DNA from: Rhyacichthys aspro | Taxonomy: Eukaryota; Chordata; Actinopteri; Gobiiformes; Rhyacichthyidae | Reading direction: 5' to 3' | Assembly (NCBI GenBank): GCA_036850595.1 | Contig: CM072159.1 | Location: forward strand, 8,455,016-8,519,015 | DNA length: 64,000 nt | In this document: one piece after another, positions 46,363 to 58,710 of the stretch | How positions within the stretch are numbered: position 1 is the first letter of the stretch | Layout of the letters: each line of letters begins with the position of its first letter | Position numbers and translations under genes: made by a program | The notes under the pieces: generated by a model | The model's input: the letters and a program-made list of their open reading frames with translations, nothing else | Database searches by the model: none | Told to the model about the DNA's origin: nothing

Positions 46363-49300
46363 CTTACAAAATACGGAAGCCATAGATTTTTAACCTGTGT
46401 TTCCATTGTTCCATCATTTTTTTTTTTTTTTTGGTGTCCAGGTTGTATCCAGGGTCCAGCACCTCCTGTGATGCATTTTTGTATTTATTTATCTTACTGT
46501 GTTTGTATTTTTTTAGCAGGAAATAATTTGGTAATTTTATCCCAGAAATACTAGTTCAGGTATCAGCATCTTCCACATAAAAATAACACATGCAGCGGTC
46601 AGACACATAGTGTTTTGGATAGGATCCCTACAGTCCGCTGGGTTTCACCTCAGCCCTTAACTCTGCAGCTGCAGTACATAAGACCTTTCCCATCACGGTG
46701 TGTAATGTGTTTTGCGGCCGCAAGGATCTGTCCGTGTCCTCCAAAGCGCTCCACATCTGGAAACAGTGTGACACCCCTCTTCTCCTGAGAGAGAGAGGGG
46801 GGCATTTAATGTCTAAGCTCTGAAAATAAACTGAGTCTGCTGCCCAGCGCGAAAAATGTCAACCCCAAGAACTGTAAGTGTTGTCACTGACACCATATTC
46901 AAGTATGCATAATAAAACTCTAGCTTTTTTACCACTTATATTGTAATCTTTATGGCTCATAGGCCTGAATTCACACATTGCTCTGTTAAAGGGGCATTGT
47001 TTTGTCACAAAAAATACCTATCATGCAGCCTTCACAGTAATAGAGCTTTTGTTCAGTGACACAGAACACACGCTCAAAATACTCTTTGTGCACTTTGTGA
47101 TGATAAAATGCATTTGTAACCAGTATTAATATCATTTCGCTAAATGCCTCTTTCTATCCCTTCTGCCCTGGCAAACTTAGGAAATGCAAGCTAGAAGTAG
47201 GGCTATAAGCCTTTTTTTTTTTTTTTTCTGAGCCAGTTTTAGCATTTCTTTTCCCATCATCCATCTAAACCTGTCTCCACCATCGGGAACACATTCTCAA
47301 ATATGATACTAGCCATAATGTTGTCCTTGGATGTACTTTCTAATAGTTGATAATATTTACGCACTGTTTTTTCACATATACCAACCTACAGTTTTAAATA
47401 AATCATTCTCTCTCAACCAGAAAACTGCATCTTGGCAAATAACTGTTTTCAGTGTGTCCTTTTCACTGCCAAACACAAAGTGTTTTGTGAGAAGCTTTGG
47501 CAGATGCACAGCAGCGGTCTGAAATCCAGTGAAGCCTAAACAAAGATGCGGTGGCGGTGTGCAGCCTGTCACCACCACTGTATATGGGTGAGACCGCTCT
47601 CTCTACCCCCTGGACGGATCTGGATCTAGAGACATGTCCCCAATCCTGCAGCTACATTAATGCATGTAAGCACACACCTCCGCACCGTCAAGCTCCCATC
47701 CCCCCTGCAGACAGCACCACTGTAGGAACTGAACTGCACCTGGGATTAACACTTTCAGGCCTGAATTATCATAACCTCAGAAGAGATTTATTTTTCTCTT
47801 TACTCCTTTTAAAATCCAATCAAACACACAACAGCAGCAAAAAATTACATTGTCATAATAAACCATCACATAATAACACATTTCCACTGGAAATGTTTGG
47901 TGCACTTTTGGAGACGTCAAAAAAGGTATAAAGCTTTCCAGATCAGTATGTGACACAGTACTTCTACTACTCCTACTAAAAGGCTGCAATCCGTTGGACA
48001 CAGCATGTCAGGGGTTAATGATAATCGAAAAAGAAAATATGCATGACAGCCTAGTTATCATAATGGCTATTATAATGTTAGTGCCTTTCAAATTAAACCA
48101 TTCTGGACATTTGCAGTGTTTCTTGTTTGTCTCGAGGAGAGCAGTTTAATAACGTCCCACGCACCTATTTCATCTGATGAAGTGACCCATAAGGAAAGTT
48201 GAAAAGGTTTTTTTTTTTATTTCACCAGACCAAACTAGACTACAGAGTTCCGAGAGATGATGTCACCCAACCCGAATTTAGGCCGATGGCATGAAAGCAC
48301 CACATTTGTACACTGAATAAAAATAATCTGGACAAAAGCACTGACTTTTCAGGGGACTTGTAGTAACATGTCCCACTAACACCCTTTCTGCCTGAAAATA
48401 CAGAGCAAAAGCGACTTTAGAATAGAATAGAACAAATACTTCATGTACATTAGTAAACTCAGTCTATGAACTAACAAAACATGGTAGAAAGACAACACCT
48501 TTATTATGCATTAGAACATTTATACAGTACTTCTTTACTTGTTCCAGCCTTCGGTCATGTTAAAACTTTCTTCTAGTGAGTTTAACAGAAAAGTTGGAGC
48601 AAAGCAATAAATATGACCTTCTTTACTTGATCTGAACTATTAAAACCAAGACACTAACGAGGCCTCGGTTGAGTTTTTCCATAGACAGAATATGGCCATA
48701 GCACTGTTATATTTTACATCACTCCACAATTGGATGTATTGTTCGAACAGTCTATTTGGTCATACCGTGGATGAACTAATCTGAATTTAATCCTCTTTAT
48801 CATAATTACATATTCTTTGGGCTATTCTCTTGGTTTAAATAAATGTTTTGCTGGAATCCAACAAGATGGATAGGATCATGGAGGGTTTGCTTTTCTTCCC
48901 GCAAATCCTATTCCTAGCCTGATAAATCATTTCAGTGCAAACATTATTTTACGCCTGATTTTTCTTTGCACCAATATGTGTCATTCAGCCTTGGATCTTC
49001 ATGTTCAAGATTTATAATAAGAATGACAAACTGATCTCTGTCTCATTAGGTGGGATGAGAGGGGCCGTCACAGACGTGGCGCTGTCAGTCCTGCCTCCAT
49101 ACTTCCACCAGCTCCGGTGTTCAGGCTAATAATAGATGCCAGATGAAAGGTTGGACACCGCTGACATGTCATTATCACACTCTAATGAGTTGAAACACCT
49201 GAACTTATCACGATGACACGTGTGCTATGATGTGAAATATGTGTTTGACAGTGACTTGAGTATTTGAATTATTCCAACCCTGTAAAAAAGGTTACACTCA

Positions 49301-51390
49301 ACATTTATGTGACATGTCGCTGCAGTTTAACGCGAAGAACTCGATCCTGTTCAGCCAGAGAGAAACATGCTGCACACAGTCAAAGGGAGGGTTTGTTTTT
49401 TTGTTTTTTTTTGTGAGCTGTGAAAATTCAACAGATGTGTTTTCTGTCAAAAGAGAAAAAAAGCAGAACAGATCACATTCAGCATCCACTTATGCGGCCT
49501 TTTACAGACTGTACTGGCTTATTACACTGACATAACCAAATGTGCCATTGCCTGAGACATTTACTGGACAGTGATGAATAATTGCAATAATGTGTCCAAG
49601 AAGTAATTAGGGAAGTCACAATCATCTCTTTTCATGTGTATCATCACTTCCTACGTGTCATTCCATCCAAATCTACAAGACATCAAAGTAATGTATTTGT
49701 TAAATATGATTATCATCACATATTAGTTTCAAGAATTTATTTTGGAGGTTTGCAAACAATGCTTTTTTAGATGCATCACTAATAACAAAATCTGCCATGT
49801 CAATCAATGAACCTCAGCTTGAACCAATCAGCAGTTCGACACAAAAAGGGAAGAGAAAACAGCTTTCACCTTAAAAAAAATTAATTAGGTAGATTAGTAA
49901 CAAGTATTAGTGATTGGAAATCTCGAAAGCATTAATGTAAGGAAATGCACTATTACAGCCATTATTGAGGGACAGAGCAAAGGGCAGTCAGTGTGTGCAG
50001 AGACAGAAAAAAGAAATTTTATCAAAACTTTGACATCTGCATCATAGGCACCACACTTAAATCTGGCAGACAGCAACAAATGTTACACAGTGCATCAGTA
50101 TGTTCAGGTGCAAAGAGAAAGTGGGAAATCTGAGTGACATGTGAATAATGAACTATGGAAAATGGCAACATTGCCTTTTTCTTTGAACCCTTTGCCACCC
50201 ACAAGAAAATTTAGCCTGGAGGCCACTAGTTGAAAGGCCCACTATGAAGGGGAAATTTGACTTATGTTGCCATTACAAACCACATCTGCAGTATTTCTGC
50301 ATATTAAAGGCAGAATGGCCGGGCCTGGCAAAACTGCATTGACAATGGATCACTCAAATGACATCCTGTAGTGCCGTATCAGGCTCTTGAAGGGAATTGG
50401 AAGAATGTGAATCAATCTGGGGACAAAGAAGTGACAAGGAAACAGTTGGCCCACAGTTCTTTACCTGCTGTTTAATGAACTCAATCACCTATACTCATGT
50501 TACATCCTGCAGTTCAAGTTTAAGTGTCCCCGAGTACAAAAACTATACAATCTTAAGTCCACCTCTGAACTGTAGGCTACTGGCTTAGACATAAAAATAA
50601 CATCCAAATAGTATTCCTGAGGAGGACAGAGTGAGTATCATTATTTCATACTGCCAGCAGAGCACTGAATGATGAGCAGAACACAATGTCTTAACTGCTG
50701 CATTTAATAGTCTTGAGAGAAAAAAAAAAAAGCTTTCCTGATGTGTTTTACACGATCAGTTCCTCACTTCTAAGACATACTATGTGAAACCTGTTAGCTG
50801 GAGTAACTAGCAAAAGCCTGTATGTAAGTTTAAATAAGTAGTTAGATTAGATGGGAAGTGGTGAAATGAGTGCAATATAAAATATGCATTATAATGTGCA
50901 TCACTGTATTCCTACCCAATAGGCCTGCAGTCTAACTAAGACAACAGCCAACTGCTCTTCTCAGTAACAGATCTTTTATACAACCCAGATGTATAGAAAT
51001 GCAGGGTTTACTATTAGTTTTGGCATAACTTTGACAGTTACAGTCACCAATGCTTCTGATGACAAGCATCATTCTTATTCCTTGACTTCTCCTTGACCTC
51101 CATCTTTGTGCAAATGGGTTGAAACTTTTTTTTTTTTTAAACACTAAGTTTAGACTTGAATTCTGCTCCAGCCATCGGGGTCAACAAATTCCATTGTGGA
51201 TGCTAGAATTTTATTTGCATTTTCCCCTGTTTTTGTGTTTTTGCTAAAACTCAACATATTATATATTTATAAGAAAAATGTTCAAAATAAACAGTGAACT
51301 TGTAACGGCTGCACACTCTTCAGCAGACCATTAACAAAAGATGGGACTCAGGCATAAAGTTACTCACATTTACTTCTGTCTTTTCCTGTG
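46363..51390. other. Unique non-coding DNA
   Basis: T runs at 46418-46433 and 47213-47228; a TTGCGGCCGCAA palindrome near 46714. A 126-codon plus frame at 47551-47931 lacks an ATG and was rejected. 49020-49200 looks enhancer-like but is unproven. Confidence 0.3.
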
Positions 51391-51470
51391 TGACAGACAC
51401 AAAACACTGTATTTAGTGTCTTCACAGTACATCAGGCACATCTGCTCCCCTCTGCAGTAAGCACTACTGA
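51391..51470 (+). repeat. Direct repeat, copy 1
   Basis: GTGTGACAGACACAAAACAC, then TTTAGTGTCTTCACA and CATCAGGCACATCTG, recurs at 51683-51746. Its end CCTCTGCAGTAAGCAC recurs again at 52009-52024. Confidence 0.85.
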
Positions 51471-51682
51471 GAGGAGTAACAAATACATGTATAATGGCCA
51501 TTGTATGACACACAGTGTATAAAAACTTCATACAATATCAATAGATCATGTATAAACATTGTATAGTTACACTGGGTGACAGTGGGTCATTACAGTGGAG
51601 TAATATAACACAAATAAAGGAGTTTTACATGTATATTAAATGACAATCAATTTATTAATTCTATCAATTAAATAACATACCA

Positions 51683-51746
51683 GTGTGACAGACACAAAAC
51701 ACTCTATTTAGTGTCTTCACATTACATCAGGCACATCTGGCTCCCT
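51683..51746 (+). repeat. Direct repeat, copy 2
   Basis: Nearly identical to 51391-51452, about 292 bp away. The pair lies upstream of a gypsy fragment and might be LTR debris, but this is unproven. Confidence 0.85.
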
Positions 51747-52129
51747 ATAAAATCAAAAACAGCACCGTAAAACGGCTGCTCATTTTCACAGCACCATGGC
51801 AAACGCTTTATGCAGGGAAAGTTCTCTAACTGAAGAATGTAGAAATCTAGATAACATGTACAAAACTCAAAATCAGCAATCCAACTTGTACAAAAATACA
51901 AACATTACCTCTTAAAATGTCATCTTATCAATGTATGCTATGGTAAAGACGAGTGTAGCAAATTAAATGAGTGAAATTATATTTTTTTCACTGAGATGTG
52001 ACTTACCCTCTGCAGTAAGCACCATAACGACTGAGTGGAAAGTGAAGCAACCGTAGGTAACATAACGTTAGGAAGCAGCATGCACTTCAAAATAAACCAA
52101 AAAATTATAATTTTCACATTAAATTTAAA

Positions 52130-52182
52130 AAAAATTTTTTTCCCCCCCAAAGGGTTGGTTTTTTTTAAAAAGTTTTTCCCCT

Positions 52183-52260
<78 letters not shown>

Positions 52261-52380
52261 CTTTTTTTTTCTCCCCAGGAACCCCCCCGAACCCCCCCCC
52301 TCTCCCCCCCGGGGGCCCCCCCCCCCCCCCCCTCCCTTTTTTTCTCCCCCCCCCCCCCCCCCCCCCCCCCTCCCCCTCTA
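52130..52380. repeat. Poly-C/poly-T block, probable assembly artefact
   Basis: A 47-base C run (52184-52230) is followed by 30 T, then more T, C and G runs. Such stacked homopolymers are very unusual in vertebrate DNA and look like a gap bridged by poor reads. The Pro- and Gly-rich ORFs here are artefacts. Confidence 0.8.
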
Positions 52381-52399
52381 AGCACTATAGTGTATTGGC

Positions 52400-52860
52400 A
52401 TGAGCTATGTACCTACTGTTTCATGTGTTCACATTGAGTCCAAGCTGGTCAGTGGTCTGTTTCCAGTTGCTGTTCCTGACAGCTTCCCTATTGAACGGTT
52501 AGATTTCATCATGAGGAATGATATTGCTGGTGGAAAAGTGTATCCCTCTCCTGAAGTCGTTGATCAGCCTATTCCTGGTTCCGAAACAGATGACTTAGCT
52601 AAAGACCATCCAGATGTGTTCACTGTTAGCGTGTTGACTCGAGCTCAGGTCCGTAAGTTGGTTCAAGAGGATGTGGATTTGTGTGATTCATTGCTTGCTC
52701 CTGTTCTGTCTGGCGATGGTGTGCGCTCTACTGGTGACCTTAAGAAAAACAATGAAGTCAAAGAGTTTGTAGGCACAGAAGTAACATGGCAAGTTTCACC
52801 ACCGGTGACACGTGAAGCGCTTATTAGGGCCCAGAAGACTGATCCATGCATTAAATAAAT
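52400..52860 (+). pseudogene. Second gypsy fragment: protease end and pre-integrase spacer
   Basis: An open frame of 152 codons ends at 52858. FIMRNDIAGGKVYPSPEV (about 52508-52561) is the protease C-terminal block, homologous to the VIMGND block at 19252-19281. AKDHPDVFTVSVLTRAQ (about 52598-52648) parallels ARNYPDVFTSCAVT of the first copy. The frame ends in AQKTDPCIK, where the integrase region would begin. It is better preserved than the 18-21 kb copy in this part, so it is a separate and probably younger insertion. Everything upstream is lost in the homopolymer block; nothing certain follows after about 53030. Confidence 0.75.
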
Positions 52861-53160
52861 AATCGACTTTCATGTGCTGCCAATGTGTGGCATTATCACC
52901 CGTTATCAAGTCTGACTGAGGTTAGTCTGGCAGCGGGAGTCCAGTCTAGTCTTTGTGAAACCACTTCAGCACCAACTCCTGAGGCACCATTAACACGAAC
53001 TGGAACTGCTTTTTTAAACAAACTTTTTGGAATACACCCTATTACTAGATTTCTTTATGCCCTTTGTGAACCTTTCCCTAGAATATGCCGCCAAAATGTT
53101 CTCTGTATGTTGCACGACCTCCACGTTTACAATAATCACTGAGTTCAACGTAGCAGTATT
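52861..53160. other. Sequence downstream of the gypsy fragment
   Basis: An 85-codon frame (52885-53142) does not match the retroelement clearly and has no recognised domain. Confidence 0.25.
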
Positions 53161-53164
53161 TGAA

Positions 53165-53225
53165 CTCTTTTGACAATGGAAACCAACATGTACTGACCTA
53201 TATTATACTGCACCATTAGAACAAA
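53165..53225 (-). mobile_element. Foldback MITE, possible half copy
   Basis: CTTTTGACAATGGAAACCAA, then TGTACTGACC and ACTGCACCATTAGAAC resemble the outer half of the MITE at 31008-31126 (TTTTGGTAATGGAAACACAC and what follows). Degenerate. Confidence 0.35.
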
Positions 53226-55011
53226 TGCTGTCCTCTTTTCCTAAATACACCACATAGAAGTGGAGCAACTACCAAATTTTAGAATTTAATCTTTTTTAAT
53301 AATAAATAAAGACACAGAAGAGAAGCCTATTGAAACAATATCATTTTTTAAGAGTATGATTTCCAGTTCCACCTTGCTCATGCTGTTCAGCAAATGTAAA
53401 ATATGGATCAAACACAGACAACTGAAAGCACTCCAGGAGTTTATATCCAACATTATAGAGCCCCATTATTCTTTAATGATGCCAGGGTTTACAGAAAACC
53501 AGAGCAGAGCATTCAACAGTGAACTGAAAGGAAGAATTCTGTGGAATGTTTTTCAGTAACCCTTTCATTTCAAAACTTTTCTTCAGATGCCGTTTTCTGC
53601 AAATTACCATTCTTACAGTGAAAAGAAACCTGGCTTTAAGACTTGAAAGAAAGTGTCAACAGACAAGGTAATACCAGGTTAAAGAAGCACTTGTCTGGCC
53701 AATTTTAGGTTCAGTTGGTCATGAAAATCATACTTTTCTATGGGAGATCTGTTGGTGTCATAAAAACCCAGCCTTGTGACATTAGCTGGATGGCTGCTGT
53801 TCACAGACGCTTATTCTATTCAGGCCTGGGACACAGATGGTGCAACAGTGGCAGTTTATGCAAATACAGTTTCCATTGGCTTTTCATGAAGGCTTAACAT
53901 TCGAAGCCAAAGGACCAAAGATAAAATGGTCTTTTCTGAGTCATTTTTTTATCTCTGAAGTGCTGCAAAACACTCTTTTCCTTTTTCAAGTTGTCTAGCT
54001 TTGGTTAAAAAGAAAATGACACTCTTGAGTATTTTTATTCTACCTATCTTTAATAAGTGTCTTTGGACCTCATTCATTCAGGTTCTTAGGAAGAAATGTC
54101 TTAAATCTCCACAACCCCATTTGCCCTCCCAGTCTCAACCCCACCACTTGCCACCAACAGCACTATAGTTACTTTTCCTACTTTTCATGTATTTAAAAAA
54201 AGTAAAAACCAAACCAATATTCAGCAACAAAATATTAATACATTCCAGTAAACCAAAGTTTAGTGCCTTCATTATCTCCACCTCTTTGCTTTCCTTTTCT
54301 TAATCATTTTTGTGATGTTTCACGCAAAAAAAAAAAAAAAAAAGGATTTGGCAATGGAATTTTACTTTCTCTGTCATTGGTAGCTGTTGTTGATGTTGGT
54401 ATAAACCAACGGGAGCGACTCTTTTTCTGAACACCTGAAATCTTTAATAAAAAAGTCTAGATAATGTCTCAAGGTCTTGTTTTTTCACAGATCATTCCTT
54501 TAACAATACGCTATTAGGTCCCAACATCTGGTTTGAAAGGATGCAGCTGTGTGGGGTGCCCTGAAAATTCAATATATCTAAATGGGCATCACACTTTTTG
54601 TTTTCTTGGATTCAAAGAAAACTGTTTAATCACACAATGGCTTATTGTTGGGGAGAAAAAAGAATGACAATATTACAAAAATATAATAATAAACTAATAT
54701 ATCATAACTAAGCATTGTAATAGGTGACAATGTAGCACAAGCTGGCTCTTTGTTCAATTACATACTTGCTTCAGAAAAAGAAAGTGCACTCATTGGTTTA
54801 CATTGATGTCAACAAAGGCTACAAATACCAAACAGAAATTGGTTTGGTGAAAAATTGTTTTGGTTTGACCTTTTTTTAAGAATAAGACAGTAGGGAAGGG
54901 CTCTAGGCGGCTGTTGGGGGTGGGAGGTGGTGACCGGGAAATTAAAAATGAAAGTAGCACAGTAATCTAAGAACTGAAGCAGACCATCACATGACTTAAT
55001 TTTAGATACTC
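53226..55011. other. Non-coding DNA; possible 3' UTR of the 55-kb candidate
   Basis: If the candidate gene at 55012-55306 is real, its 3' UTR would run into this interval on the minus strand; the nearest minus-strand AATAAA I noticed is about 54038-54033. An A18 run lies at about 54326-54343. No other gene seen. Confidence 0.3.
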
Positions 55012-55306
55012 TTAACAAAAAAGAAGGTTATTGTATTCTGTCTGACTGAACTCAATGTCCATGAGTCCTTCACTAGACGGAGGAGGTAATGTCTGAGTGT
55101 ACAGGGGCAGCTCCACTACCCTAGTGTTGTACAGCCACTGAAGCATTGGCGGACTGTAGTCACTGTCCTGGCATCGAGCTGGAGTCTGGCTCACGTCTCA
55201 AAACACAAAGCCTTCAAACAGACAGTTATTGATGAGGTCAGTGGGGACTTGGATGATCACTTACCAGAGAAGCTTCATCAGTGGGATCAGATGAAAAAGC
55301 TTTCAT
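55012..55306 (-). CDS. Two-exon coding candidate, about 71 residues, unidentified
   Basis: On the minus strand an ATG at 55306 opens 14 codons (MKAFSSDPTDEASL) ending at 55265, exactly at a strong donor CTG|GTAAGTG. A 79-bp intron (55264-55186, a common fish intron length) with a possible branch site CACTGACCT ends at CCAG. The second exon (55185-55012) continues in the same phase for 57 codons to TAA. It contains YSPPMLQWLYNTR, LPLYTQTLPPPSSEG and a C-terminal acidic/aromatic FSQTEYNNLL. No signal peptide or membrane segment. The frame is open 12 codons above the ATG, then stops; an acceptor just before it (TTTTGATGAG) is also possible, in which case this is the 3' end of a longer gene. I do not recognise the protein. 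Confidence 0.42.
55186..55264 (-). other. Candidate 79-bp intron
   Basis: GTAAGTGATC at the 5' end and GAGCCAG at the 3' end, phase 0 between CTG and ACT codons. The polypyrimidine tract is weak, which lowers confidence. Confidence 0.42.
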
Positions 55307-56439
55307 GTGCTCATCAAAATGGATATGTACATGGATGAGGTAGAGTCAGAGCCTCTTCTGACGCTTAGGTTCATCTTCTCAATTGCCAAACACAAGTGGT
55401 CAAGTAAATCTTATTGAGCCCATACACTTGATATGATCTGTACATGTCTCTCATTGGATAAAGCTCTTTTAAAAAAAAAAAAAAAACGGAACCAATTTAA
55501 ATTTTCAGGCTAGTCGTCTTTCGTGAGCAAATGTGCCTTCAATGGAAACAAACATGGCAGACTATTGTTTTCTTAAAGCTTTTTATAGGAAGACAGAAAA
55601 GGCATGGATGGAGTTGTGGATTTTGAGATTCAGCGGGACTGCAAGTTTGAAATTCAAGTTGTGCAGCACTAATCTTTCCGTCTGTCAACTTCTTTTCTGA
55701 GTAACAATGGCGTTAGTCTGTGACAGTGGCCAATAGGAATTTGTTTGTCTTGGTTTTTACCACTCAATGGTTTTTTTTTAAATTGTAAATATGTTAGACA
55801 TTTATAGTTTTGAATCATTGGATTAGTTATAATGCATTTGGTGGAACGTCAACACTTCTGAGCTATGGGAAGATTGTTAAAGAGGAAACATCATGGCTAA
55901 ATCATTCCAATGTACCATGTAGTGTGTGGTCCACTTAAATTAAAATGTCCATACAGGAGTTTACCCTCTGTGGTATGACTGTTAAACCTGAGAAGACTGC
56001 AGCACAGCTTTCAAAAGTTTTACCTTTTTTGTTCTTGCAGCATTTGTATGGGGTCACTTTAGTGGCGGTCAACATAAGACACATATGAAGAAATTTAATG
56101 TTCCTTTATTGAATGCACTTAATAAGGGCTGAACACAGTCACTGGTTTCAAAACTACTTCTACCATTGGCATGGCATCTGCAGCAGCCCAGAACCATGCT
56201 TCCCAATTTGCTCAGGAAATTCACTAGACAATAAAATAGGGCCAACATGAGCCACAGGAGCTGCCGGATTTGAAAATCAGGAAATTTGGTCGGTTCACAG
56301 GCAGCAGCATCTCAAGGAGTGGAAAAGTACCAACTGTGAAAATTCTTGTTGTCAGTATTCCAAGTCACACAGTAGACCTGGAGTTGTTACAAAAGTGTAT
56401 CATTACTAAAAATCAGGGACACTGGCACAAGTTATGCAA
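55307..56439. other. Unique DNA
   Basis: A16 run at about 55471-55486. Upstream exons of the 55-kb candidate were looked for on the minus strand and not found. Confidence 0.3.
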
Positions 56440-57110
56440 CAGACTTTAATTATAACTCTTGATTACTGACAGAAATACTCTGATTAAAGCAATAGTGGCT
56501 CATATCAAAGATGGACAGGAAGATGAATACAAGAGCTTCTTAAAGAGTTGAAAGCAAGAAAGCAGTTTCATTCTAAACACCTCCAAAACTTAAGAGAAAG
56601 TTGATAGTCACTGACTTCAGGAATAATACACCCCCAGTTCACACTGTGACTGTGTGACAGAATGGAGAAGACATCTTCCTATAAGTACCTGGGAGTGCAT
56701 CTGGACAAAAAGCTGGACTGGTCCATAAATACAGATGAACTTCATAGAAAAGACTAAAACTGCCGTTATTTTCTGAGAAAGCCAGGGTCTTCATGGAAAT
56801 GATTATGGGACCAGCAGTCTCAGAAAAAGACATCACAGGCGCCATCTACTAGAGAGGGTTGGTTCAACTATGTGTTCTAGTTTGGAGGCTCTGGTCTATC
56901 CCCTGCACTCAGCTCAAGTGGACATCTCAGATCAGTCAGGTGCAGGACGGAACTCTTTCTTTCTGACTGCAATAACACTGTACAATCAATCAGTCAATGG
57001 AAGATGAAGTCTGAATCAACTAAGTTTGCTTTTTTTCATTATTATTATTTCATTGAACATAAAAACTGAATTTCCCCTTGAAGGTTAATAAAGACTTTCA
57101 TAGAGTAAAA
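56440..57110 (+). mobile_element. LINE 3' end (RT C-terminus and 3' UTR), decayed
   Basis: Frame-shifted pieces include AHIKDGQEDEYKSFLKELKA (about 56498-56560), a VTDFRNNT-like motif near 56610, then YKYLGVHLDKKLDW-like codons around 56680-56725. These follow the usual order of a CR1/L2-like RT and C-terminal region. The 3' end AATTTCCCCTTGAAGGTTAA, then TAAAGACTTTCAT (57070-57102), is a typical fish LINE terminus. 5'-truncated and inactive. Confidence 0.68.
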
Positions 57111-58708
57111 ACAACTTTACAAAGGTTTGGGTCTTTTCAACTTTTCCAATGCCTTCAGCACAATTTTAGTGAAAAATTGTGTTTGCAGCGTCACCCTTTC
57201 CCACAATCTGCTCCTTTTTCTTTATTACCTTGAGACACAACTACAAAAAGGATGTGAGGAGTAAAAAGGACAAGGAACAGGCAGAGAATAAATGCTGATG
57301 GAGCACAGAATGCAAATCCTCAGGGAAAGACAAAAGAACATACAAGGCTTTGTTTTGACTGTACACTGTAAAATGTTGCTCTTAGCATTTCAATTCCTGC
57401 TCTATACCACCATTTACTGGATTTCTGCAAGGACATATGCGATCAAAGTAAACAATAAGGATGACCTTTAGAAAGTCAGTTGTCTTTGAACAGTGTAGCC
57501 TCCATCAAAGATGGAAACTACCTTTGAAGTGACAGACAGCCCACAGCCCCATAATCATCCACATGGAGCTTTACGTGCAGGTTTTACACTGACTACAACA
57601 TGAATGCAATGACAGTGAACATCAGATACAAAGAAAAGAACATTCCAAACTGTGACAAGCCACATGACAGCTCGATTCAACAAGCTATGAATGTGGAACC
57701 TCAATTTAGATCTTGATTTTGCTACAGCTGACTTCATGTGCTCTTCAGTTGAATTTAGTTTTCCAGCTCCATTGTTTCCAGATTGCTTCCAAGTCATAAA
57801 TTCTGAGAATTGACACAACTGAATTACTGTTTTGTTTGTAACTTTTTTTTGTCATGTTTTTTACCGAGGCCTAATGCTACTAAGTGCCAGGAACACCAAA
57901 AAAAGAGAGACAATATATTGGAAGGACTCTAAAGGCATGACATTTTGTCCTTAACTGAGCAATGAGCTTACACCATGCATGATTGCAAACCAAACATTCT
58001 AGTGACCTTTCACCTTTTCACCAATATATTATTTACATAAAATATCCAGTGGACTTGTTGCCCAGCTAGATTGGTTAAATCTTTAACACTTAATAGTTGC
58101 ACAAGTAACATTTTCATTATACAGCTTATACAGCTCCCAGTCCCATTTTATGCTCCTTTTCTACCAGGCTTTTTCACTCTTTTTACACATATGCACTATA
58201 TGCATTTGCTTTTATGTTTCTTTTGTTGTTCATCATTGATGAACGGGGCTTGGTATACGTCTTGTCATTAATTTATAACTTGCTCCACATTCTTACCACA
58301 AAAGAACTTGGAATGAACTCAACATATACTAGACTATATAGTACTAAATATTAATCTAAAACAAATGAATGCACAGGATTCTAAGCAGTGCTTCACCTAA
58401 TGCTGCCAATCAGCACCAAGGAAACAGAACGGGTAACAGAAAAAAGTCATGTGATGTCTATTTGTCTAATAACACAGTTCAGTAAGATGTCCTGCATAAA
58501 CAGACTTGTACCACATTTGGTTCGTAAAGATCCGGTCCCCTGATAGTAACAGCTGTGTTTGGGATGAAAAGTGCCTCGTTGAATTGTAGTTGAGAGGACA
58601 CAGCTGTTCATGGTATTGTGAGGCCTCTGTGTTGTTTATTGTCAAACTACATGTTAAAGGTCATTAATAAAGTTTGGTTCTTTGACAAGAGTACAGTGAG
58701 AAGATAAC
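57111..58708. other. Unique non-coding DNA
   Basis: Nothing recognised. An 87-codon minus ORF at 57555-57818 shows no domain. Confidence 0.3.
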
Positions 58709-58710
58709 TA

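Noticed and set aside
47551..47931. 126-codon plus-strand ORF, the longest outside retroelements
   Set aside because: Starts at GTG with no ATG, no domain, low-complexity Ser/Leu/His composition and no splice or promoter support.
52035..52403. 122-codon polyproline ORF and the opposite poly-Gly ORF
   Set aside because: Produced entirely by the suspicious homopolymer block.
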